Shown piece after piece: positions 1 to 5,258 of a stretch of DNA of 9,007 nucleotides. How positions within the stretch are numbered: the stretch's first letter is position 1; every line of letters begins with the position of its first letter. The DNA comes from CAYUYV01 sp050331455 (lineage in GTDB: Bacteria > Pseudomonadota > Alphaproteobacteria > JAJFIK01). The notes beneath the pieces are model-generated. The model searched no databases and was not told where the DNA came from. It saw nothing but the letters and a program-made list of their open reading frames with translations. The translations under genes and the position numbers were made by a program. The DNA is taken from NCBI GenBank assembly GCA_050331455.1, contig JBHJGV010000026.1:1-9007 (forward strand), written 5' to 3'.

Positions 1-141
1 CGTCTCCCGCCGCTACATGTCCCTGGAAAGTCTCGCCAAAATCGGCGAGGATCAAACCCTCAGCCTGACACACAAAACAGGCTGACAAATACCGCGACCT
101 CACAGGAGGCCGCCTCCTACACTACGCCAAGGGGCACTACC
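1..141 (+). mobile_element. 3' end of an IS256-family insertion sequence (copy A)
   Basis: This is the right-hand end of an IS256 (Mutator)-type element whose body lies left of the window. It holds the last 27 transposase codons (2-85) and a short non-coding tail. The tail ends near CTACGCCAAGGGGCACTAC (122-140), which closely matches ACCACGCCAAGGGACGCTAC at 904-923 in copy B. That shared sequence is the likely terminal inverted repeat. The outer boundary is estimated from this match, and no target duplication could be identified because the left end is absent. Confidence 0.7.
2..85 (+). pseudogene. IS256-family transposase, C-terminal 27 residues (cut by the window edge)
   Basis: The reading frame from base 2 gives a peptide starting VSRRYMSLESLAKIGED and ending at a TGA (83-85). 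The RRYMSLESLA block is the characteristic C-terminal tail of IS256-family transposases, and it recurs in the second copy at 790-820. None of the catalytic DDE residues are in this piece. The gene may be intact upstream of the window, so calling it a pseudogene is provisional; only the fragment is visible. Family assignment is from recognition of the tail motif. Confidence 0.65.
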
Positions 142-145
142 TCGG

Positions 146-607
146 GGTGCCTTGCGGGTCGGTTTCGACCGCCGTTTGAAGCTGGACTTTCACGGCTCCC
201 GCCTCACCTCCGATGCCGGTCTGCTGGCTTTTCGGGAACTGGATGAGGCCCTCGGCCTGACGGATCTTGCGGGGGACGCGCTTACCGACAGCCGCACCGG
301 CAAGAATGGCCGTCACAGCCTGGTGGCGCTCTTGCGTCAGTCCGTCTTCGGACGGCTGGCCGGATATGAGGATGTGAACGACGCGGACCGTTTGGGCCAG
401 GACCCCGCCATGCGTTGGATCGTCGGCGGCAAGGCGATATTCCGACAGGCAGCCTCGGCTTCCCAGATGGGCCGGTTCGAGACCGAACTTCTGGCCAGTA
501 CGGATAACCTCACCGCGCTCCAGGATCTCTCGGGCCAGGTCACCAATCTGGCAAGGCCCGCCGAACGGATCGCGGCGTTTTACAGTGAGGCGCCCGCCCG
601 CCATTGA
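146..607 (+). pseudogene. IS1380-family transposase, truncated N-terminal fragment
   Basis: An open frame from a TTG at 152 encodes LRVGFDRRLKLDFHGSRLTS, then SDAGLLAFRELDEALGLTD, then LLRQSVFGRLAGYEDVNDAD and DPAMRWIVGGKA. This series is typical of the N-terminal third of IS1380-family transposases, which are normally about 430-450 residues long. Recognisable homology stops near LQDLSGQ (about 537). The last roughly 23 residues, up to the TGA at 605-607, read into unrelated sequence that includes one arm of an inverted repeat. The catalytic core is missing and the true N-terminus is cut off by the adjoining IS256 end, so this is a dead remnant. TTG 152 is only the first available start, not a real gene start. 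Confidence 0.8.
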
Positions 608-714
608 TGGAGTGGATGGCTCCCGCTTCCGGCATCGTAATGTGCCATATTGGTTGCGGTCGAAGCCACCAATGAAGGGAGCCATCCACTCCATCAATGG
701 CGGGCGGGCCTCAC
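585..714. repeat. Near-perfect 38-bp inverted repeat with a 52-nt loop (MITE-like or junction hairpin)
   Basis: The left arm (585-624) and right arm (677-714) are reverse complements. The only difference is a 2-nt CG insertion in the left arm near 591. The arms contain CCATTGATGGAGTGGATGGC and its complement. Outside the arms a weaker match continues: GATCGCGGCG on the left against the complement of CGCCGCCATC on the right. The structure lies exactly between the end of IS1380 homology and the start of IS256 homology. It could be a 130-bp MITE, the terminal repeats of a deleted element, or a palindrome formed by an inversion during IS rearrangement. I do not recognise the arm sequence as a named element. 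Confidence 0.8.
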
Positions 715-715
715 T

Positions 716-865
716 CCCAACACCGCCGCCATCGTCCGCCTCGTGGGAGCCCTGCTGCTTGAACAGAACGACGAATGGGCTGTGACACGGCGCTACATGT
801 CTCTGGAAAGCCTCGCGAGGATCAGCGAAGATCAGACCTTCAGCCTTCCCCGCATGGAGGGCTAA
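716..865 (+). pseudogene. IS256-family transposase, C-terminal fragment
   Basis: The frame encodes PNTAAIVRLVGALLLEQNDE followed by WAVTRRYMSLESLARISED and ends at TAA (863-865). This is the conserved C-terminal segment of IS256-family transposases, downstream of the last catalytic acidic residue. The frame stays open upstream to about 650, but residues before PNTAA are encoded by the inverted-repeat arm and do not fit the family (which normally has an IKRRT..VVGIFPN stretch there). The fragment is non-functional. It marks an old rearrangement in which everything 5' of this point was lost. Confidence 0.8.
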
Positions 866-924
866 GCACAACGCCGCAGACTTTAAGGCGAACGCGCTCC
901 AACACCACGCCAAGGGACGCTACC
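716..924 (+). mobile_element. 3' end of a second IS256-family insertion sequence (copy B)
   Basis: This stretch starts abruptly inside the transposase gene at the codons for PNTAAIVRLVGALL and runs through the stop codon to the presumed terminal repeat ACCACGCCAAGGGACGCTAC (904-923). It has the same orientation as copy A, but the transposase tail differs at many bases. The two are therefore related elements rather than a recent duplication. The 5' part of the element is missing and is replaced by the inverted repeat at 585-714. Confidence 0.7.
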
Positions 925-1015
925 GCCGTTCTGATGGCGTCTTGCGGGTCGATCTTGGACTTCATATGGGGACTGTCGGCTAAAGGAGTTTGCGACGAAT
1001 GCTTGGGGTGACTGC

Positions 1016-1492
1016 ATGATCGACGCGTACGCTCGTGAAGCGCTTCTCACAGTCCACATACTGGCTGTCATTTTATGGCTCGGCTTCGGGTTTTTCGAAC
1101 TCTGGCTTGGCCGCATATTCCTTGCAGACCCGAACAGCCCAGCTGCAGCGCCGCTTATACGGATTATTTACAACGCCGATATCGTCGTGTTCCTCGCCAC
1201 TCTCACAGTGTTCGGGGTAGGCATAACGCAAACGATCCTTTTCGGTTGGGGCTGGTTCGAGACCCTTTGGCTTGGTCTGAAACAGGCCATCATGATTTTG
1301 ATCTTGTTGGTCGTAGCACTTATTTTGCCACGAGCGTTCAAACTCAATGCGCAGATTCAGGCTTTACCTGAAGGGCCCGGCTCGGCCTCTGTTGAAGTTG
1401 TCCAGAGTTACCGACGATTAGAGCCGTGGTACTGGTTGATGCGACTACTCGGGCTTGTGGCAGTGGTGCTCGCAATTTGGAAACCGACCTAA
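1016..1492 (+). CDS. Small integral membrane protein with four predicted helices (function unknown)
   Basis: The protein has 158 residues with four hydrophobic segments: about 9-31 (HILAVILWLGFGFFEL), 53-76 (ADIVVFLATLTVFGVGITQT), 83-106 (LKQAIMILILLVVALILP) and 137-156. A positively charged stretch (RAFKLNAQ) follows helix 3. The histidine and WLG pattern in helix 1 resembles small CopD/DUF2269-like inner-membrane proteins, but I do not assign a family. The start is ATG 1016; a weak GGGGTG lies 5 nt upstream, and a stronger AAGGAG (983-988) precedes a tiny frame that overlaps this start. Codon use includes ATA and TTA, which are nearly absent from the genes to the right. Together with the adjoining IS remnants, this suggests acquired or accessory DNA. 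No partner gene is visible. Confidence 0.75.
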   Translation: MIDAYAREALLTVHILAVILWLGFGFFELWLGRIFLADPNSPAAAPLIRIIYNADIVVFLATLTVFGVGITQTILFGWGWFETLWLGLKQAIMILILLVVALILPRAFKLNAQIQALPEGPGSASVEVVQSYRRLEPWYWLMRLLGLVAVVLAIWKPT

Positions 1493-1652
1493 TCGCCGTT
1501 TCGGCTGGCTATTATCCCTCGCGGACGACCGTTCTCCTGCCTTTTCCAGCGGATGAGCGGCAACGGCTTGATGGCAACTGCTGGCGAAACCAAGCCGATC
1601 GCTGTCTCCCGTGCTTTCCTGATTGTGCAGTTTTGATCAACCCGGTCAATCT

Positions 1653-1671
1653 CACAGATGACAAATCTGTG
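1653..1671. promoter_or_regulatory. Candidate operator: perfect dyad CACAGAT-N5-ATCTGTG
   Basis: The sequence CACAGATGACAAATCTGTG is a perfect 7-bp inverted repeat with a 5-nt spacer, the size of a site for a dimeric helix-turn-helix regulator. It lies 35 bases upstream of ATG 1706 and 95 bases upstream of ATG 1766. It overlaps the possible -35 element ATGACA. A short hairpin is another reading, but there is no T-tract directly after it and the upstream gene ends 160 bases earlier. No regulator gene is visible in the window. Confidence 0.4.
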
Positions 1672-1684
1672 TTAACTATACAAT
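1658..1684 (+). promoter_or_regulatory. Possible sigma-70-type promoter for the GH3 gene
   Basis: ATGACA (1658-1663) matches TTGACA at 5 of 6 positions, and TACAAT (1679-1684) matches TATAAT at 5 of 6. The spacing is 15 nt, which is shorter than the ideal 17. The AT-rich stretch GTTAACTATACAAT stands out in an otherwise GC-rich region. Transcription would start near 1691, consistent with either GH3 start. The call is weak because alphaproteobacterial promoters are often divergent and the spacing is short. Confidence 0.3.
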
Positions 1685-1765
1685 CGGTCAGTCGAGCGGT
1701 AGCGTATGACCATGCCGTTGGCCCGTCACGCGTGCGTGACGGCGTGGGAGCCATGGGGAAAGCGC

Positions 1766-3964
1766 ATGTCCGAACAAGACTCCGGGAGGGGGCCCAGTCC
1801 GGCCGAAGGCCTCCCTCCGGCCGCGGGTCTTCTCCCGCAAAAGGGACTGTCCAAGGTGGCGCAGGCCGAGCGGGTCGAAGCCATCCTTATGCGGACCACC
1901 CTCGACGAGAAAGTCGCCATGATGTCCGGCGCGGGGTTCTTCCAGCAATTGACCGCAAGCGGCGGGCGCTGGGGCAGCGACCCCTACCGGGCCGGGGGCG
2001 GATGCGAGCGGTTGGGCATTCCCCCGCTCTATTTCACGGATGGGCCGAGGGGTGTGGCCCGGGGCCAGTCGACCTGTTTCCCATGCTCCATGGCCCGGGG
2101 CGCCAGTTTCGATCCGGATCTTGAGCGGCGGATCGGCGAGGTTATGGGGATCGAGGCGCGCGCCCAGGGGTGTACCCTGTCGGGGGCGGTCTGCATCAAC
2201 CTGCTGCGCCATCCCGCCTGGGGCCGGGCCCAGGAGACGTATGGCGAGGATCCCTTCCATGTGGGGGAGATGGGCGCCGCCCTCGCCGAAGGCATTCAGA
2301 CCCACAATGTGGTGGCAACGGTCAAGCATTTCGCCCTCAACTCCATGGAAAATGCCCGTTTCACGGTCAATGTGCTCGTCGATCCGCGGGCTCTCCACGA
2401 GGTCTATCTGCCCCATTTCAAGCGGGTGATCGATGCCGGCTGCGCCTCGGTGATGAGCGCGTACAACAAAATGAACGGTGAATATTGCGGGCAGAACCGT
2501 CATCTGCTGACGGATATTCTGCGCGGGGACTGGGGCTTTGACGGTTTCGTCCATTCCGACTGGGTGCTGGGTGTGCGCAATGTCTATGGCGCGTCGGCCG
2601 GGCTCGATGTGGAAAATCCCGAGCCGATGATTTTCGGGGCCAATCTTGTCCAGGCGGTGGAGCAGGGCCTGATCGAGCCCCAGGTCATCGACGAGGCCTG
2701 CCGGCGCATCCTCACCGTCCAATACGCTTTTGCGTGTGCGGAAGATCCCCTGCAGGACTATGGCATGGACCTCGTGGCCTGTGACGCCCACCGGGCGCTG
2801 GCCCGGGAGGCTGCGGAGAAATCAACCGTTTTGTTGACCAATGACGGGATCCTGCCCCTGACCCAGGCCCGCCTGCGCCGCATCGCCGTCATCGGCCGGC
2901 TTGCGGATCTGGAAAACACCGGCGATCACGGCTCCAGCCGCGTGCGCCCGCCCTATGTGATCACCCTGCTGGCCGGGCTTCGGGACCTGCTGGGCGACGA
3001 TGTGGAGATTGTGACGGCGGATGAAGACGATCTGGATGCGGTGCGCCGGGTGGCGGCCCTGTCCGATGTGGTGATCGCCGTCACCGGCCTCACGGCCGCC
3101 GAAGAAGGGGAGTTCATTCCCGGCCAACCCGGAGATGTGTCTCTTGGCGCCGCAGATGCACTGGCCGACGTCCTGGACGAGGTGGCGGACGCTGCGTCCC
3201 AGGACCGGGCCAATGAAGCCGGCGACTTGGGCGGCGGTGGCGGCGACCGGGACAGCCTGACCCTGCCCGCGGACCAGGAGGCCATGATCGAGGCGGCCGC
3301 CATGCAGAACCGGCATCTGGTCGTGATGCTGATCGGCGGCTCGGCGATCGTGACGGAGGCTTGGCGGGACAAGGCGCGGGCCATCCTGCAACCCTTCTAT
3401 TGCGGCATGGAAGGGGGGCGTGCGATTGCGGATATCCTGTTCGGCCGTACCACCCCGTCCGGCAAGCTGCCCTTCACGGTGCCACGGCATGCCGAGGATC
3501 TGCCCTTTTTCGACAAGGATGCCCGGGAAATCCGATATGACTCCTGGCATGGTTACAGCCTGTTCGAGGCCGAGAGCCGGGAGCCCGCATTCCCCTTTGG
3601 CCACGGTCTAAGCTATACGGATTTTGCCTTCCGGGCCCTGAAGGCCGACCGGCGGGGCGATCGGATTGCCCTGTCCGTCTCGGTGCGGAATCAGGGGGCG
3701 CGGGAAGGGACCGAAGTGGTCCAGATCTATGTCGGCTTTCCCGGGTCCGTTGTGAAAAGGCCACGCAAACTGTTGAAGGGCTTCACGCGCATCACCTTGA
3801 TGCCCGGCGAGACCGGCACGGCGCGGCTCTCCATTCCGCTCAAGGATTTGACCTGGTGGGATGACAGCACCCGGTCCTGGCGCCTTGAACCGGGCGTGCA
3901 CCGGATCTATGCCGGCGGATCCTCCGCCCTCGCCGAGGATCTTAACGTCGATGTGCGTCTGTGA
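1766..3964 (+). CDS. Glycoside hydrolase family 3 beta-glycosidase (beta-glucosidase-like)
   Basis: This enzyme would hydrolyse terminal beta-linked sugars from glycosides or oligosaccharides by a retaining mechanism. It has 732 residues from ATG 1766, numbered here from that start. The GH3 N-terminal (beta/alpha) barrel spans about 30-310 and contains LYFTDGPRG (D92), TYGEDP, VKHFALNS (K187-H188) and GFVHSDW, whose D265 is the expected nucleophile. The alpha/beta C-terminal domain follows (about 345-620), with AEEGEF (E446/E447/E449, candidate acid/base) and GMEGG..IADILFG..PSGKLPF. A fibronectin-III-like domain lies at about 645-730. The AEEG and GDRDSLTLP parts of the active-site loop are separated by about 45 extra residues ending in a glycine run. 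No signal peptide is seen, so a cytoplasmic location is likely. An ATG at 1706 would add 20 unconserved-looking residues; 1766 has GGGGAAAG just upstream. Substrate cannot be read from sequence. Confidence 0.9.
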   Translation: MSEQDSGRGPSPAEGLPPAAGLLPQKGLSKVAQAERVEAILMRTTLDEKVAMMSGAGFFQQLTASGGRWGSDPYRAGGGCERLGIPPLYFTDGPRGVARGQSTCFPCSMARGASFDPDLERRIGEVMGIEARAQGCTLSGAVCINLLRHPAWGRAQETYGEDPFHVGEMGAALAEGIQTHNVVATVKHFALNSMENARFTVNVLVDPRALHEVYLPHFKRVIDAGCASVMSAYNKMNGEYCGQNRHLLTDILRGDWGFDGFVHSDWVLGVRNVYGASAGLDVENPEPMIFGANLVQAVEQGLIEPQVIDEACRRILTVQYAFACAEDPLQDYGMDLVACDAHRALAREAAEKSTVLLTNDGILPLTQARLRRIAVIGRLADLENTGDHGSSRVRPPYVITLLAGLRDLLGDDVEIVTADEDDLDAVRRVAALSDVVIAVTGLTAAEEGEFIPGQPGDVSLGAADALADVLDEVADAASQDRANEAGDLGGGGGDRDSLTLPADQEAMIEAAAMQNRHLVVMLIGGSAIVTEAWRDKARAILQPFYCGMEGGRAIADILFGRTTPSGKLPFTVPRHAEDLPFFDKDAREIRYDSWHGYSLFEAESREPAFPFGHGLSYTDFAFRALKADRRGDRIALSVSVRNQGAREGTEVVQIYVGFPGSVVKRPRKLLKGFTRITLMPGETGTARLSIPLKDLTWWDDSTRSWRLEPGVHRIYAGGSSALAEDLNVDVRL

Positions 3965-3971
3965 TCCGCAT

Positions 3972-4961
3972 TCAGGCCTTGAGCCCGCGCGGGGCAAGGC
4001 CCGCAGCCCGATAGATGCCGTCGATCAGTGCCATGGTGGCGAGCGCGTCGGAGCCGCCGGTCAGGGGCGCTGTGCGTCCGGCCAAGACCTCGAGAACCGC
4101 ATCGAGCTGATGGTCATAGGTTGTGTGCTGATCGTCGATTGTGTGGCTTTCGGGGCCGGTGCCGAAATCGGTCTCGACCCGGTAACCCAGATGGGGCGCG
4201 AGCGGGTTCTGTACGCGGATCGATCCTGCGGTGCCGTCGATGTCGAGGCGCGCTTCGATGGGCGTGTCCGGCGCCATGGAGCAGGTGACCCGGGCCCGGG
4301 CGCCGTCGGGGCCGTCCAGATCGGCCGCCATGGCAAGGTCGAGACCCGGTTTGCCCATCGTCGCTTCGGCCCGGCGAACAACGGGCTCGGCGCCCAGGAT
4401 CGTGCGTATCCAATGGACCGGGTAACACCCCAGATCCATCAGGGCTCCCCCGCCGAGGCGCGGGTCGTGGCGCAACTCGCCCGGTGTGTCCGCGATGGGT
4501 ACGGTGAAGACGGCATTGATCCGGCGCACTGTGCCGATCCGTCCGGTCCGCACCCAACCGTGCACGGCCCGGAAAACTGGATGGTAGCGGTAATGAAATG
4601 CCTCGATAAGGATGCCGCCGCTTCGCCTGGCCGCCGCCACCATGGTTTCGGCTTCTCCGGCATTCATGGCGAAGGGTTTTTCGCACAGCACCGCCTTGCC
4701 CGCTTGAAGGGCGGCGATGGAGAGATCCGCATGGCGCACAGGGGGCAGGGCATTGTAGACGAGGTCGATTGCCGGGTGGCGCACCAGCGCGTCGTAATCG
4801 TCAAGGGCCAGGGCGATGCCATGGGTTCCGGCGAAGTGACGGGCTCGGTCCAGGCTGCGTGCGGCGACCGCGACAATGGACACATCGGACCGTTTTCTGC
4901 ACGGAGCAATCATGGCGTCGGGTGCGATCCTGGCGGCGCCCAAAATCCCTATGGAGATCAT
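3972..4961 (-). CDS. Gfo/Idh/MocA-family NAD(P)-dependent oxidoreductase
   Basis: This 329-residue protein has the usual length for the family. An N-terminal Rossmann domain begins MISIGILGAARIAP, the nucleotide-binding glycine turn. It includes YNALPPVRHADL and the catalytic CEKPF segment (E94-K95-P96). The C-terminal alpha/beta domain starts near 120 with EAFHYRYHP and holds GGGALMDLGCYPVHW, where D176 and H183 sit at the substrate site. This motif set resembles the branch containing D-xylose dehydrogenases and dihydrodiol dehydrogenases. A sugar or polyol substrate is likely but unproven. The start is ATG at 4961, chosen because the glycine turn follows at once and AGGA lies 5 nt upstream; the frame is open much further upstream but that part has no family features. 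The stop lies 7 nt from the convergent GH3 stop. It is divergent from the TonB receptor gene. Confidence 0.88.
   Translation of the reverse strand: MISIGILGAARIAPDAMIAPCRKRSDVSIVAVAARSLDRARHFAGTHGIALALDDYDALVRHPAIDLVYNALPPVRHADLSIAALQAGKAVLCEKPFAMNAGEAETMVAAARRSGGILIEAFHYRYHPVFRAVHGWVRTGRIGTVRRINAVFTVPIADTPGELRHDPRLGGGALMDLGCYPVHWIRTILGAEPVVRRAEATMGKPGLDLAMAADLDGPDGARARVTCSMAPDTPIEARLDIDGTAGSIRVQNPLAPHLGYRVETDFGTGPESHTIDDQHTTYDHQLDAVLEVLAGRTAPLTGGSDALATMALIDGIYRAAGLAPRGLKA
3975..4001. terminator. Terminator-like hairpin just after the GH3 stop
   Basis: GGCCTTG (3975-3981) pairs perfectly with CAAGGCC (3995-4001). Inside, CCC-GCGC-GGG (3984-3993) extends the stem after a small asymmetric bulge. 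It begins 10 bases after the GH3 stop, inside the last codons of the convergent oxidoreductase gene. No T-tract follows, so efficient intrinsic termination is uncertain. It could also block read-through between the two convergent genes, or simply reflect GC-rich coding. Confidence 0.4.
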
Positions 4962-5045
4962 TTCTTTCCTGCTTTCCCGGTGTGATGCCAAGGCCGTGTG
5001 TCCTGAGCGGATGGTTGTGAAAACACGTGTATCTGCCCTCCCGAT

Positions 5046-5066
5046 ATGGTACGTCCCGTGTGCCAT
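5046..5066. promoter_or_regulatory. Candidate operator: imperfect dyad ATGGTAC-N7-GTGCCAT
   Basis: The arms ATGGTAC (5046-5052) and GTGCCAT (5060-5066) are inverted repeats with one mismatch and a 7-nt spacer, giving a 21-bp site. It lies 85 bases upstream of the oxidoreductase start and 193 bases upstream of the receptor start, so one regulator could control both. The perfect palindrome ACACGTGT at 5023-5030 is a second candidate nearby. No regulator gene is in the window, and a match of this size can arise by chance. Confidence 0.25.
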
Positions 5067-5134
5067 CCGGGTCGATGTTTGCGTGCGGCGCTCCAGGGTG
5101 ACGCCGAAGCACTCTGCCGAGTTGCATCGGGGAT

Positions 5135-5182
5135 AGAGGACGCGGAACGCAGAGGACGCGGAACGCAGACGACGCGGAACAC
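5135..5182. repeat. Three tandem copies of a 16-bp repeat
   Basis: AGAGGACGCGGAACGC occurs at 5135-5150 and again, identically, at 5151-5166. A third copy at 5167-5182 has two substitutions (positions 4 and 15). The array lies in the receptor's upstream leader, 77 bases before its start codon. It may be a slippage-prone minisatellite, an iterated protein-binding site, or part of a dispersed genomic repeat. The 16-bp length is not a multiple of three, which argues against coding. Confidence 0.9.
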
Positions 5183-5258
5183 GGGGACCGCAAAGGGCTC
5201 GGGGCTCATTCAAAGGCAAAATGCGGGCTGGAGCCCAAAAGTGAGAGGGGACCGAACA

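Larger units (their letters stand above)
1493..1765. other. Intergenic region upstream of the GH3 gene
   Basis: About 270 bases lie between the membrane-protein gene and the chosen GH3 start. The left part (1493-1640) shows no convincing gene on either strand. The right part holds a perfect 7-bp dyad (1653-1671) and a possible promoter (1658-1684), annotated separately. Composition becomes strongly GC-rich from about 1715. The frame of the GH3 gene is open back to ATG 1706, so 1706-1765 might be translated. Confidence 0.5.
4962..5258. other. Divergent regulatory region between the oxidoreductase and TonB-receptor genes
   Basis: About 297 bases separate the two divergent starts, so both promoters should lie here. 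It contains ACACGTGT (5023-5030, a perfect 8-bp palindrome), an imperfect dyad at 5046-5066, three tandem 16-bp repeats (5135-5182) and a possible 5'-UTR hairpin: GGGCTC (5195-5200, also 5202-5207) can pair with GAGCCC (5231-5236) shortly before the receptor's ribosome site. Both strands have open frames across this region, but they lack family features and look like chance extensions. No clear -35/-10 pair was found. Confidence 0.55.

Noticed and set aside
137..913. Minus-strand frame of 258 codons across the IS remnants.
   Set aside because: It runs antisense to recognisable IS1380 and IS256 transposase pieces and through the inverted repeat. It matches no family.
1688..2791. Long minus-strand frame (367 codons) opposite the GH3 gene.
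   Set aside because: It is antisense to a clearly coding GH3 region, with biased composition and no recognisable motifs. Long antisense frames are common in GC-rich genes.
3861..4985. Plus-strand frame of 374 codons opposite the oxidoreductase gene.
   Set aside because: The minus strand carries the complete Gfo/Idh/MocA motif series. The plus frame shows no domain and has no ribosome site.
5046..5258. The receptor frame is open upstream to 5046, adding 71 residues.
   Set aside because: ATG 5259 is followed at once by a normal signal peptide and preceded by a good ribosome site. The extension would bury the signal peptide and translate the 16-bp repeats.
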